A stretch of 64,000 nt of DNA from Sweltsa coloradensis (GCA_024449915.1 JAMZAV010000802.1:62001-126000); one strand, 5' to 3'. Shown: positions 32,530 through 45,179, numbered from the stretch's first letter. Numbers and translations: made by a program. Notes: generated from the letters alone by a model not told the origin.

Positions 32530-33155
32530 CCCCCCTCATGCACTAAGATTTACCGGCGCAAAGTTACGTCTCGTTAAAAATGGCAGACTTACGCAAATCC
32601 ATCTGTTAAATCGTAGGGCTATAAAAACCGTATGCATTAAGGTACGTAGTTGCGTTAGCAGACTTGCGTCCGCAAGTCGCTAGATATTTCGGTAAAGTTG
32701 CGGCTACTCTGGATGTGACGCAAATGTCGACCCTCACCTTTGAATTTCAACTAAAATTTTTGGACCAACATACAGTAAAGCAGGCAAGAAACAAGAAATA
32801 TTTAGTAAAATATTGCAAAAAAAGTTCATAAAAATCAAGTGTAATTTGAACCCGCGACCCTCAGCATAGGAATGCCTCTCGTTACTGCTACTCCAAAGTG
32901 GACGGTATATATTACAACTTTTGACCACTAATATATGTTGCAGGTTGCCCAAAACACAAAATTTAGTAAATGATTGCTGTTTTCTATCTATAAATGTTCT
33001 TTTAGTGCTAGAATAATTTATTTGAGTCATTTGGGATTCATATTTGCTTGCATTTCGTTTCCATTGATCTCCAAACAGTATCGCCGGAGACAGTTCCGCC
33101 GTCTTTGCCAATATTTGCGTCCGCAACTTTACCGACGCAAGTCTTTGACATGAGG
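32530..33155. mobile_element. Imperfect TIR element
   Basis: CCCCTCATG...CGGCGCAAAGTT near the left end mirrors GCAACTTTACCGACGCAAG...CATGAGGGG near the right. A third copy of CGGTAAAGTTGCGG lies inside at about 32691. A tRNA-like head in minus orientation (32838-32905) lies within. Target duplication not identified. Confidence 0.4.
32838..32905 (-). repeat. tRNA-like SINE head inside the TIR element
   Basis: Minus strand: GGAGTAGCAGTAACGAGAGG (A-box-like region) and GTCGCGGGTTCAAATTAC (B-box region) at tRNA spacing. The acceptor stem is not closed, so it is a derived copy, not a gene. Confidence 0.4.
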
Positions 33156-34040
33156 GGGTTGGCCTTGTATCATACTGTTTGTATGATAAAGTATGATGTA
33201 TGCATGAAGTATGATCCACACTCAGTTGTAATTTATAATTAATTGCTGATAATTATCTACAAATGTAACCTATTCGATTTATAGGTTGTTATTAAGACTA
33301 CACAGTACACTAGAAACCAGCCCTAAATTTGCTTTCGTCGTGGGTGCACGTAACGTACACTTCCCAAACCAAAATACCACAATGTGATCTTTCACAAGAT
33401 CTTGATCCCATTTTGAAAGTCATGATTTTTAGAGAGACTTAGCAGACAGCTAGGTAATACAAAGTGTGTCTTCAAGTTGGCTTTAGTTGTCTTATCGGGA
33501 GAAGTTTATGAATAAGAAGATTTTGTTTTGTAACCGAATTGAACATGAAACAACATAAATAAATAAAATAAACAACACAATAGCAAATTTAATATATTAT
33601 GTTATTAATCACTGTTTTGAGACTCACTTTTAATATTCCTCAGATGTCCATCACAGTTCTCTAATGTGCATAATGTTAATGTTTTAATCAACACGATTAC
33701 TTAAAAAGGCTTTTGAGAATAATCCGAAGTATGAGTGCAACACACATTCACAATGTTGGTAAAATACAGATGCAAACATTTAAATATTGTTCATTGGTTC
33801 TACTTTTATGTCTCAATCAATTTAAACTATGGGTGGGCAAGGACAATGAAAAAATCCTCATTTTAGTCTACATCCCTTAGTTTTATATGGTTTGTATCTG
33901 GTGACTCAAAAGAAAATAATTTACCTCATATTAGCCTTTGCTTTCTTGTCATTAGAATAGTAGACATTTTACATTCCAAAAGAAAAATATTATTTTCCAA
34001 AATGTAGGTGCTGCTTGGTAATTGATAAATGGGTCAAAAC
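33156..34040. other. No recognisable feature
   Basis: AT-rich, no gene or element boundary found. Confidence 0.5.
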
Positions 34041-34110
34041 AAATAAATACATTTGTTTTTAGAGCCTACCCACTCAGCCACAACCAATTTTCAGTGGACA
34101 ATGGGAATAT
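34041..34110 (-). mobile_element. SINE family 1 tail fragment, minus
   Basis: AAATAAATAC...AGAGCCTACCCACTCAG...TTTTCAGTGG is the inverse of the family tail. Confidence 0.6.
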
Positions 34111-37100
34111 TAGATCCATTGTCACAATATTAGTATATAGCTACTTTATGGGATAATCTAACATGATTATATAATGTATTTACCCATTACTATACTATAA
34201 GGAAAACAATCCGTACATTCGATATTGTATAGTGAGTGGCATTCGATCATATAATGAATTATATTCACAAACTAAGAATGCAAAACATGTACGATATAGC
34301 TGCATTGCTAAATAGTATATCATTAATAGAAAATTTCCCATTGTGTGATTCTTGATTATAAATTTTGTAATACGTTTATTGGTACTTTTTTGTAATGTAT
34401 TGAATTTCAAAATCTATCTTGTGTAGGCCCTACATTGAATAAAATGTAATGTATTTAAAATAGCTCTATTTGCTAAATAGATTATTAATAATAAAGTTAT
34501 TCAATGGTAAGTTTGAAGCAAACCCATTCCCATTGTAACTTTGTAAGTAATACATACTAAGTACAAATCAAGTGGCTCATATTCAGCCCTGCAAGGAACA
34601 ATGTTTGTGTTTGCATCTGGATTCCGTAAGTGGAGCTAACCAAGTTTTTAACCTTTGGCAATCAATTATCAATTAGTTAACTTTTCTATTGATTGATATT
34701 TGAGAACTATCAATCCTAAATGTATGTCAATAAACTTTTACAGTACTGTACTTAGGTATCAGTATAATGTTGATGCTGGTAGATGGAACATTGTGAATTC
34801 CATACTCGGAGTTTCCTAAACCATTTCAAATGTTTGTGCAGTTAAAACAAAAACATCCACCCCCACAAAATAAGTACCGTATAAAGCATAACTCTCCAAG
34901 ACCATCAAATAACCATAGTGAAATAACAGACGAGAGTTGATACATGAGGATGTGGAAGTAAGATGGGAGATGATAGTTTGTGAGAGAAGGGATTGTTAAT
35001 TAAGTGGGACATGCTGAAAGCAAATAGCAGAGCAGTTATCCAGGATGTGGCAGGTAGCTATCATCAAGACATGAAGAAGCGGAGGAGACAGAACAGAGCT
35101 GTCTCAATCCAATCCTGAAACCGTCACGGAATGACAAAGGCAAAGGTATCGAGGAAGTAAACTCATAACAGGGGCTAAGCAGAATACTGAGGCAACTCCC
35201 TACACCTTAAATATATCCTTGGTTACCCATAATAAATCAGTAAATCTAGGCTTCACGCAACAAAAGATTTTTAATTGACTCAGAATCACATCACTTTTTT
35301 AAATTGGAAGAAATCACATCACAGTTTTATATCTCATTTAAGTTTAACAACGCAAGAGTTTTTTTGAGTATTCTATTGACTTAACCACTTCACTGAGATT
35401 GAATAAACTGGTGCAGACTTTCCAACCTAAGTTAATATTAAAGCATGGTTGATTCCACACACTATAGAAGAGGATAAGACAGATTCACTATTTACCAACA
35501 AACAATTCTATTTATGCTCGTTCTGCATTGATTGCTACATACTTTGTTAGAGTTAAAACGGATTTAATTAGTTACAGAAATAGAAAGAGAGTAGGTTCGG
35601 TTTGGTTTCAAATCGATTGGAATTATGAGTTACATGTATTTAGATGCTAGCAGACAACGTGCAAGCTTTAATACAGTAGAGAGGTTGCATTTAATGTCAC
35701 AACAAAAAGTAATGTGAACAGCGACAGAGTGTAGCTTGGCCAATGGGATACGGGAGGGTACGGTTGTCTGCTATCCTTGATAGCCATCCACTTGTCAAAG
35801 TTCACCATACTAGCAAGCAGTTCCAGTCAATTCATGATAACAAACATACAAGCTCTTAATGTAAACAAGGTACAAATTAACTCTGGAGGTCAGTAAGCTG
35901 AGAGTTAGTCAACTTTACTTATATATCCATCCCTTTGAAACTACATCTCCACCATCAGTTTTACTAATTTAATATGTACTATAAACTAGATTAATTTATC
36001 TTTAAAGTGAAATAAGTATAATCAATTAAAATAAACAATTTTTAAACTCTGTGATTGTTCCAACAGAGTTTTACTTAATTTTATAGCAATAATCATTTAT
36101 TTAACAAAGAAAACTTACGGTATATCACAGAACAAAATAAAACAATATTTAAAAACTCTGAAATCATACTTCAAGCATTATTTTGCTATCTTTATTAAAA
36201 AATATCTGCAAAACAAAAACTAATCCCATGAGCTGAAAGCAAAGATTTTATAAGGATCTTCTTCCCCACCTCCCTAAAATTTTCCCTTTTCTATACTAAT
36301 TGCAAATTCATGAAGGAGTAGCCCTACAAGAACCGAATGTCATCAGACCACTTAAAGCATGGGCCTACCATACACAAGAATGTATTGCATTGCATGTCCT
36401 GAGCTTCAAAAAATTAAAATCAATGTCTACATTGGCTCGTCATAGGTAAGTTTTCGTAATCAGCTTTAATTCAATGAATTTTTTAGTAAAAAGATTTAAA
36501 TCAAGTAGAGTTTTACATCATTTTGAGCTACAAACACAAGAGTTGTGACTGTCTTTATGCAAAGTTTTTGTTAAGAATTTTTTTAAATAGGATTTACATA
36601 AATGTGTGGCGGAGTATTTGACACCACACGAGTGAACTTGAATATTGTTTTATAAAAAAATAAAAACAGTTGATTTATACAAAATAAGTTTAATTTAAAT
36701 TTAAAATATATTTTAATCCAGTGAACAGAAGAAGGTAGGGGAAGTTTAACCAGTGTATATCATCATGTAAACAGGCCTACCATTTAAAAACGATTAGTAG
36801 TTTGTTCAATGACATTTGACTGAAAACTATACCTAATTTACGTAGAGCACTGCGTTAAAAAGGTGACAAGTCAACTTCTTCACCCTTTCAACAGTGTGCT
36901 CAACACAACAAACACACCAAGAAGCTTTAAGATAATGTGACTCAATGTACAAGACAAGCTATTATAATACCAATTACCAACACCACATTAAAAGGACACA
37001 CCAAAACATAAGCATACGCTGACATAACTTCTGATTTGATTGTATCACTAGAACTAAACTATTAATTGTTATGAAGTATTCTTCTTTAGGCCTAGGCCTA

Positions 37101-37114
37101 GTAATCAGTAGGGA
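34111..37114. other. 3 kb of AT-rich DNA without a gene
   Basis: I find no reading frame of interest, paired splice sites, TIRs or tRNA-like heads. A purine-rich piece at 34920-35110 is unexplained. Confidence 0.45.
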
Positions 37115-37195
37115 TGCACACAATAGCCTCTAGGTCTACATTATGTAGAGCTGGATGTGTTGGTTCTGGGTTCGAGCCCTCGTGGGGGAAAATTT
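37115..37195 (+). repeat. tRNA-like fragment
   Basis: TAGCCTCTAGGTCTACATT followed by GTTCTGGGTTCGAGCCC at tRNA box spacing. It lies 40 bp before the TTAA MITE. Arms are incomplete. Confidence 0.4.
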
Positions 37196-37237
37196 TTAAG
37201 ACAATTGCCATCAATCAATATAATTATATGTCCTTAA

Positions 37238-37887
37238 AGGGGTATTTAACCGCTAAACTCAAAAAATATATTTCATTCAGGCTAACTAACTGTAATGAAT
37301 TTAGCAATTAACAGAAAAATTATTGGGGCCACCATGACCTCCCAAAAAATTGTCAAACATGACATTTTTCGAGCTAGGTCCCATCGGCAAAAATCTCCCA
37401 TAAGAAATAACATGGGGACATCTTTATGCCCCGTGACCTTGGAGGATTTTGATCCAAAAAAATATTGGCCACTATTGACGTACTCTACAGCCTTTTCTTT
37501 TTTGTAAATTCTATATATTTTGTTTTGTAATTTGGGCAAGTAGTTCGGTCAAAATATGCTGATTACCAAGATGGGGTGTGATTTTGGAATGAATATTTTT
37601 GCGTGTTTGAGTGTATATTTGGGCACAGATTCAAGGCACGATGTAAAAAATGGGCATTTTAGATTGGTACTATGCTCTAGTATGTATGTGGACCAAAAAA
37701 GAAGCAGGTTAAAGCCGATTTAAGAAATTTCCCAAAACACCAATTTTCACAAATTTCTGGATCAAAAAAATTGAAAAATTCGTTTTAAATCACAGTTACA
37801 AGATATAAATTTTTCAACTGTCATTTAAGTGTAGTATTGTGCTATAGATCATGTGGTAAAATATAATTTTTTGAGTTAAAAGCCCCT
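37238..37887. mobile_element. TTAA-flanked MITE (piggyBac-like), copy 2
   Basis: TTAA at 37234-37237 and 37888-37891. Ends AGGGGTATTTAACC and TTAAAAGCCCCT. The body is the inverse of 504-1130 (for example GGATTTTGATCCAAAAA and AATTATTGGGGCCACCATG). Copies at both ends of the window show a dispersed family. Confidence 0.65.
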
Positions 37888-37955
37888 TTAAAACCAGATT
37901 AAATGTTGGACACGGGGTCAAGATATATATAATATAATATATATATATATTAGTA

Positions 37956-38853
37956 CAGTAAGATCTCTCTTATCCGAGTTGGATGAGACCGGGGGCACCT
38001 CGGATTTGCGAAAAACTCGGATGGCGCGGATCAATTGTTTATTTGCTCTCGTAGCATAGCCTGATGTGGTAAAATGATATATGACACATGTAATGGATAA
38101 AGGAACATAAAATACACACGATACACTTCATACAGGGTATACTAAATGTTTTAATAGCTTGTAATTCAAGCTCACGAACACACGTACACAATTAGGCCTA
38201 CATGACGTAATAAAAAAATATGTCTAGGCCTAGGCCTAGGCCTAAACTCGACGCAGTAGGCCTAGGCCTACAATGCAAACATAGGCCTAGGCCTAGCTCT
38301 CTTTCTCATGTATGAAAACCTCTCACTACTATGCCCGCGCTGAAGCTCACGACGCAAGATAAGTCTGGGAAAGAAATAAGATAAGCCCATGAATAACAAT
38401 TCAATGCGTCGTGATTACGAATTTCGTGAATCGGTTGAAACATGATTGCATCTAGTTCCACAACGACCATCTTTGAACAGCTGTGTGTGAGATGGCTGGA
38501 TCGTATGCGCACGCGCAGGCGCGCAACGCACACTGACCTCTATATGCTCAGTGGGTGGCACTGACGCTTACCGGCGATGCGCCCGACGCACACTGACCAC
38601 TGAACTCTATACGCTCAGTACACTGATGCACACTGCTCGAAAGTCGAGATATATCGCCGATCTATCTTCTTTGCACTCACTCGTAAGGCATGCCTACAAA
38701 TGTATGCGAGTACATTTAAAAAAGTGCGGCGCGGCGTCTGTAATATTTTTATGTTTTATTTACGTATTTAAAACTCTTTTTTTTTTTTTTTTTTTTCGGC
38801 TCGGTTAACACGGAACATCGGATAAGAGGAGATCGGATAGAGAGATCTTACTG
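37956..38853. mobile_element. pogo/Tigger-like MITE, copy 1 (898 bp)
   Basis: TA flanks at 37954-37955 and 38854-38855. The ends start CAGTAAGATCTCTCTTATCC and the inverse, with one base missing in this copy's right end. TA duplication and CAGT-initial termini fit the pogo/Tigger branch of Tc1-mariner. It contains (TAGGCC) runs, a CpG-rich middle and a poly-T tract. A 75-codon minus frame is shared unchanged with copy 2, but nothing marks it as protein. Confidence 0.8.
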
Positions 38854-38855
38854 TA

Positions 38856-39087
38856 TACGGTATATAAAGAAGGCTATGCTTAAAATTCTGTAATTTAATA
38901 ATATTGTTGTTTATTAAGCAATCGATACCTATTTCAGAACATTTCCATAATCAATGAAAGCTCAAAATGAAAAAGAGAAGTGTTGAAGTACCAGAAGGAA
39001 ACAGAATAATAAAGTGAACAATTAATAAGGAATGGAGATATGTAGTACATTAAGTATGTTTCACAACTCACAAGTAGGGTGTGAGTG
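38856..39087. other. No recognisable feature
   Basis: AT-rich spacer. Confidence 0.5.
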
Positions 39088-39465
39088 TGACCAGGAGGCC
39101 AAGTCTTGAGCCCACTCGTTTCAACTTACTTATCGTTTCGAGTCGCGTTATCGTTTCAAGTCGCACAAAATAGTCAAATCAGTAGTCTTGGGGACAAGTC
39201 CAAGAGTCGATTGGTGACTTGGAACGATTTTTTAAAATGGATCAAACCACGAGATATTTATTAGCAAGTTGGATGATTTTTGTTGACTTAACTCACTTGA
39301 CTGCCACCTTGGACAGGCCTACAGATGTAAATTACATTCAATAAAATTATTGGCAGAAAGTTTTAAAAGTGTAAAAAGTGCTGTTATTGCCAACCCAAAG
39401 CTTTTACGCTCGATCTTGTATCAATCTGTACAAGTATAGGTAAGGTAGATATTTTTCCATATTGC

Positions 39466-39832
39466 TGTTAGCCGAACGGTTAGCGCGCACGAGTTTTACA
39501 TGAGGGGGAGCCGGTTCGAATCCCCGTTGCATAAACATTTTTTTTTAACTTACCCTACCCTTAATGTGTACCGGTATGTATTATCTGTGATGGCTACGAT
39601 TTTTATAATCGTTAAGTGCAAATTAGGCCTACTAGAAATTGTAACGTGGATTTTGGGTACTTCTAAGTCATCAAAAGAAAATGTATTTGCTCCATTCAAT
39701 AGAAAACGTAATGAAATCATTAGCGGTATTACTAAAAAATAAAAAAGTGGAAACTCCAGGAAATCAAACCCGGATCATTTGTCTAAAATGTAAGAACGCT
39801 AACCACTACGCCAGCAGATTGGACAGTTTTGG
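39466..39832. repeat. Segment bounded by two inward-facing tRNA-like heads
   Basis: Plus head (about 39466-39533): GTTAGCCGAACGGTTAGCGC then CCGGTTCGAATCCCC. Minus head (about 39752-39832): CTGGCGTAGTGGTTAGCG then CCGGGTTTGATTTCC. Both keep A-box and B-box order and face inward, so they act as a rough terminal inverted repeat of a 367-bp unit. Two SINEs inserted head to head is the simpler reading. Confidence 0.5.
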
Positions 39833-40247
39833 AATAACCTATATAAACGCCCATTAGTTCTAATAGCATAACGACTATAAAAATGTTTTTGCTGTATTTC
39901 TTTTTCACTTTAACAATTTATGTCATGTCGCAAATCCTAACCTCAATACGCCGCCACTTCGTTCAAACATTTGCAATTTGCATTGTTGATATTGTTATTA
40001 TTATTTCCACTGCCTCCTAGATACTACTCAAGGCTCCTCGCAGAGCATCTAAGAGGCATTGATTATATTGATTGTATCGAATAAACTAAATTGTAACAAC
40101 GTTTTCTATTGGTCGCTAAGGATTTGTTGGGGGCGGAGTCTCAAACCGATAAAATCAAGTCACCCGTCGATAAAACTATGTCACTTGTGACTCGGTGGGA
40201 CTCAAGACTACCAAACCAAGTCACATTTTCTGGCAGGTGACATATAG

Positions 40248-40916
40248 AGTGCGTTCCGATAACTGCTGGCTCTACTGGGAGCACAGTAAACAACAGTGCT
40301 AGCCTGCGCGGTCAGTAGGCCTAGAAAACGGAATGGTTCCCAGTAAAAGCATCCAGCACAAACACTGCAGCTGTCAGAAAAATAATCGTGCAGTCAATTT
40401 AAAACATGATATTAACTATTGAGGGTAAACTTGAAGAGAAATTAGAAGATTTCACGTTTATTCTCGATTATCGGTTTAATAAATAAATAATTCTCTTGGC
40501 GGAATATTTAAAGTCGTCATCTAGCCTAGGCCTAGGCCTAGGCGAGGCCTAGAGTCATCGACCCATTAATTGCAAGCTATGAATAAAAAAATAGTTGTAT
40601 GCTCGCAAATAAACATCCTTAGCTCATCCCGAATTATTCTTGTTCTTTTTAGTCCACGGCAATATCTCATATCTCTTTTTTCTGAACAATAAAGCAATTT
40701 ATTAACTTTGGAAGCAAACTGACATTTCAACGCCGCCATGACACTAGCTGGTTTACTGGCGATACTGAGCGAGAAACCTCCAGTACTTCCAGTTACTGAA
40801 GGCGCTGGGCCAGCAATTTACGGGACGCTCAGCACACTGCTGACAGCAGTTAACGGAACGGTTTCAGTAAAGCTGGCTACTGGTTCAGTACGTCCAGCAG
40901 GTAACGGAACGCACTC
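40248..40916. mobile_element. TIR element, GAGTGCGTTCCG ends
   Basis: GAGTGCGTTCCGATAACTGC and the inverse of GCAGGTAACGGAACGCACTC form a TIR of more than 20 bp, with further ACTGCTG and GGAACG repeats inside. A 60-codon frame at the right end is a by-product of these repeats. The CATA flank on both sides may be part of a target duplication. Confidence 0.6.
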
Positions 40917-41274
40917 ATAATGAGTGACTTCACTCACTTCTAGACTCGAAACAAGTGGGCTCAAGACTTGGCCTCCAGGAAGCAAAGAATCAACACAACA
41001 TCAACAGTGGCAGATTTAAGAAACAGGGCCTGGTTGGCATTGGGCTTTATGGGGCCAAAACAGTGATTTTCAATGCCGATCGACGTTTTGACATATTTGT
41101 GAGGTTCCCCTGGATTAACAACTTTTTAATTTTAAAATGAAATTTGAAGGGGATGAACTACGTGTTCTGTGCCTCTTTTAGTTGTGATATTTTATTGTAA
41201 AATAAACGAGATCTTTATTCTTTACTAATCTACATATGTGTAGTAGTTGTTTTGCTTCTCTTTCTTGAATAGCC

Positions 41275-43105
41275 GAGGTGTAAGAGCAGCAGCCTTTTAA
41301 TAGAGAATATGTGTTCACAGAAAAAGAATAGCAATAGAATTGCAAGGTACAGTTGGAACGGGGAACAGAAGATATAAATAGTATATGTTGAGGTTAGCAG
41401 TGGCGGCTTTTATGGTGTGAAAGGTGTGACGCTTGCACATCTGACCAGTAAGGAAAAAGTCTTACAAACGAACATTTAAAATTAAATAGTATGAATGAAG
41501 GTTTATTGCTAAGTATTGCTATCAATAGGGAATGAGCCTTCATTCCAGAACTCAAATTAACAACTAAAAATAAAAATAACAAAGTTTTTTTTGCCTCGGG
41601 TCGGGTTGAAACTTTTGTCAATATTTAACGTGGAAAATTTGTGTCTAGCTTCCCGCCAAACGACAACACGAGATGACGTCACAGCGCAGTTGGGCGCAGA
41701 CTCAAAGGAAGCTATAACAGTAAAATACCTGTGCTCCTGCCAGTCGAGTTATCCTTTTGATTTCTAGATTTAAAAGAAATGCCGCGTTATAAAAGCTACC
41801 ATAAGGGCATTTACATTTACGGTTTAAGGAGTCAGCCTTGTCAAAACCCTGTTCAGTCATTTTTGTAGCCTACAGTTGAGGTAAATATGAGCAACAAGGC
41901 GGCCATTTTGAAGCGGCCTACGGTGAGCATGAAGACGTCCATAGCTCTAAGGTCCACATGACGCAACGGCCCATCAATGAGTGTTGGCGCAGGAATTCAA
42001 AACCCTTTAACTTTCTACACCCGTAGTTACACGGATTTAATTTTTTTAAATTTCTTTTAATTGTGAAGATTATTTAACTAAACTGTGTTCTATAAATAAT
42101 AACAAATGTAAGATATAAATTTGAAACCAAGGCAAGTTCCCTATTAATGTTGACAATCCCTCTGCCGAGCAGTAGATATTGACAAAGATGTAGAATGTAG
42201 ATTGTTTAAAATTATGATGCAGGGCAAGTCTTTGTTTGTAAAAAGGTAGGATGCAATTATTAAATATGAAGAAAAAGCAATATGGGCTCTTAAATTGAGT
42301 TAACACGAACGAGGCTGAACAAAATTTTTTTCAGGCTTTTGTGTTTGTTAACCCTAATAAATGTAGTAATCAACCTAACAATTGCACATCTGATAAAAAT
42401 CTGAAAAGCCGCCACTGGAGGTGACTGTAAGCAAGATAAGCAAGGATGCTGAAGGAAAGGTAATCTCAAGTGTGGGACTATATTATGGGGATGATAGTGG
42501 CAGATAAAATACTGTACATGGAAGTATACAAAAGAGAAGAGTATACCAAGAAGAAGTTGAAAGTATGGAAACTGAGTGAGAGAAGAGTATCAGCAGATGA
42601 TTAGAAAATACATTCCAAAGAGAGAGAGGTCCAAAGAGTGGAGAGAGGGGAGCATTTAAGAGAGCACTGATACAGGCAACAGAGAAGATCTGTGGGAGAA
42701 CGTGTGGGGTAAGAAAAGAGATGGCAACAGCTGGTGGAATTCTCCAACTAAAAGAAACAAACCTAAAAAATAGAGCACGGAGGGAGAAGAGAGAAGCATA
42801 CAAAATTGCAAAGAGGAAAGTGCAAAGAACGATTAATTAGATTAGAAGAAGATTGCAAAGAAGCTGGAGAGAGATGCAGCTAAGTTAAAAAGATGATGCT
42901 GTATAGTGTATGGCATAGTTCAGAGAAAGAGTAAAGAAAAACAAAGGTTAAATCTAATGGACGACTATGAGTGACTGATTAAGAAACGTGGAAAGAGAAG
43001 CCTACCTAAATTAATTACTAAATGTGGGTGCGGAAGTATTGGACACAGAAGAAGACGGAAGAAGCGGATGACGGTGGCCAAACATGGAAAGCAGAGGTGT
43101 AGGGA
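41275..43105 (+). pseudogene. RTE-like LINE fragment split by a hAT
   Basis: Purine-rich sequence on both sides of the hAT (41275-41397 and 42426-43105) carries traces of a LINE ORF2. The left piece, around NRIAR and RGTEDIN, resembles the end of the endonuclease. The right piece has KLKVWKLSERR and QATEKICGRTCGVRKE, then in another frame SWWNSPTKR, then RREKREAYKIAKRK. The WWN motif followed by basic helices is the endonuclease-polymerase linker of RTE-like and related LINEs. Several stops and at least one frameshift. No catalytic motif remains. Confidence 0.55.
41398..42417. mobile_element. hAT element inserted in the LINE fragment
   Basis: CAGTGGCGGCTTTT (41398-41411) and AAAAGCCGCCACTG (42404-42417) form a perfect 14-bp TIR. 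Flanks gaggttag and gaggtgac match at 6 of 8. Inside, GCACATCTGA recurs inverted near both ends. No transposase frame. Confidence 0.75.
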
Positions 43106-44542
43106 GCGCACGGGCACTTAAACTTTGATTAAGATCTTAGTGAACTTGTAAGGGAATTTTACAAACTTATCATCTACTGGCCTAAGCATAATTTTTGGTG
43201 CACAAATCCTACCTACATCTTCTTTACAAGATTTGTACTGGTGGACAAAAATATTGCTATGGATGTTGGCACAAAACATTATTTTTCTCATTAGAAAGCT
43301 TACATTGAAACTAACAAAGTAGAAGTGGTAGCCTGTACTGAATTTGAATTTTAAAGTGGTAAAATTGTTGTAACGTCCCACAAAAAGAATGTAAAAATTT
43401 GTCTGTTTTTAATAGATCCCTCTTTCACTCAGCCTATACTTCGTAGATTTGAGAAAATCAATCCCGAGTTGCCAACCAAACTCTACATGGTAGAAAACTG
43501 CAGCTACTGGGTCTTATATACCCGTCACACCGGATTACGATTAAAATATAGCGACAGGGGCCTGCCAGCCAGATCAAATAAGCCCTAGCCCGGGGTCTCC
43601 TGATTCCTAGCTGATGCCAATGATAGTAAGAGCTAGAGATAGGACAGAAAAAGATGAAGAATGGAAAGGAAGCATTGTAACTAGGTAGTATACATTTTTC
43701 ATTATCGAATCTTATCGGAATCAATGTTATCGACCGTTGGTCCGTTAATATTGATAATGACCACAAAAAACACCCCTATCCATGACACATTTTCTCCAAA
43801 TACTAGTTAGTAGTTAGTAGTTACTTATAAATATTAATGCTGATTGCTGATTATTAGGCCTAAAATGACATCAAACTATGGTACCTAGTACCTACACTTG
43901 TTTTTGGTGTGTCCTTTAAATGTTCTACATACCAACTAGTACATGATGACATTTTTGTGTGCTCATGGACATTGAAAATGGACTCAAATGTTATTGATGT
44001 TTCTTTAGTTCAAAACAGCTGTCTTCTTAACCCAAAAGTATTATTTTTACAAGTAGGGGCCTATAGTCGCACACAGTCTTTTTGACCGCATAAACTTTCA
44101 TTGCCAAAACTTAAGTACTACCTATGTTGACTTTAAAATTGTAATATAATTTATAACGTTTATTAAAACTTACCACTACAAAAAAATAATAATCTGAATA
44201 ATGATACCTGACATTGAAAGGCACCTTCTTCTGTATTTACTCCTATACAATCATACTAGTATTACATAAGAAGACTATGGAAAATTACACTAAAAAATGT
44301 CATGTGTTATGACACACCATGAAGTTTAAACTACTAAATATTTAGATAAACTTGCAAGTTAAGAAGGCCAAGGCCAAGTACTACACTGCATATTACAGAA
44401 TTAAAAATGTTGAATAAAAAAAAGTAGTCACACCACGGTCTAATTGAATAGGTCAACGGTTTTCGGTGAATTTTGACAGTAGTATTTTGAATTGTGTACC
44501 GTACGTTCACTTCACAAATATATTTAAGAAAGGTAAATGAAG
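43106..44542. other. AT-rich stretch without a gene
   Basis: No gene called. A hAT-type right end (ACACCCCTA near 43770) has no partner within the window that I can see. Confidence 0.4.
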
Positions 44543-44645
44543 GTAGAGCACTCGCCTAAGAGTAGGCCTAAGGTAAAGATGCCAGCTATTGAAAAATAAG
44601 TCGGTCAACATGACCGCATGCAGCTACTCCCGGGTTAACATACCA
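44543..44645 (+). repeat. Decayed tRNA-like fragment
   Basis: GGTAGAGCACTCGCCTAAGA is a typical tRNA D-arm to anticodon stem start (A box). A B-box remnant CCCGGGTTAACA lies about 80 bp on, too far for an intact tRNA. Confidence 0.3.
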
Positions 44646-44960
44646 TCTCTAGATTGAGGCAGTACCGTAAACATTAATCTTATTTCTTTTACCAAATGTT
44701 AAGCTAAATCAATGCTAATAAGTAATAATATACTGTATGCGAGAAAATCATCAGTAACATTTCAAGTCCGTATCGCAATACGAATACACATATTAAACCA
44801 TGAACGCACAAATGATGCTAATTCAAAGATATATTGCTTTGTGTCAGTATTTCTTAACGTATCACAATTGTGACTGATAGGCCAACATAGAGAAAGAACT
44901 AATTAATGCAATAATCTCTTTTGAATTAGCAGCACTGTCATAAAGAAATGTTTAGCTCAC

Positions 44961-45038
44961 ACTTTCTTCTTCAGCTTCCAACTTTGTGTAGAAGCGCCAT
45001 GTACTCTCCCGTTGCGAGGGTTGGGCGAAGGCAAAGTT
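44961..45038 (-). other. Candidate 78-nt minus-strand exon
   Basis: Minus strand: acceptor TTTTCTGTTCCAG, donor GTGAGC. In phase 0 the 26 codons read NFAFAQPSQRESTWRFYTK and EAEEES. A second frame is also open. The sequence looks protein-like, but I do not recognise it. It may belong with the candidate exons at 47249, 47846 and 51004 on the same strand. Confidence 0.4.
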
Positions 45039-45179
45039 CTGGAACAGAAAAGTGAAATGTTGAATTAAAAACACTGTCAACATTCTGAACAATAGTATTA
45101 AATTACGGTTACATCTACTAGTTAAAACTTAAAAGGCTGTTAGTGTTTTGTGAACGTGGGCAAACCAAATGCAAGGGTG

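Larger units (their letters stand above)
39088..40980. mobile_element. TIR element with two nested insertions
   Basis: GGAGGCCAAGTCTTGAGCCC (about 39092) and GGGCTCAAGACTTGGCCTCC (about 40959) are inverted repeats that continue into CGTTTC/GAAACA and GTCTT-type subterminal motifs. It contains the tRNA-bounded segment 39466-39832 and the TIR element 40248-40916. Repeated GACTTG/CAAGTC motifs mark its own sequence. No transposase and no clear target duplication. Confidence 0.6.

Noticed and set aside
37089..37101. Telomere-like TAGGC repeats
   Set aside because: The motif is a TAGGCC(TA) palindrome, in short scattered runs. It is not the nematode TTAGGC or metazoan TTAGGG telomere unit.
38306..38533. 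Identical 75-codon frames at 38306 and 45784
   Set aside because: Identity follows from the recent duplication of the MITE. The peptide has no recognisable features, and identity between two young copies says nothing about selection.
40738..40920. 60-codon frame MTLAGLLAILSEK...
   Set aside because: It lies in the right subterminal repeats of a TIR element and repeats that element's motifs.
42483..42803. 106-codon minus-strand frame rich in S, F and L
   Set aside because: Antisense of the purine-rich LINE linker fragment. Long pyrimidine-rich antisense frames are expected there.
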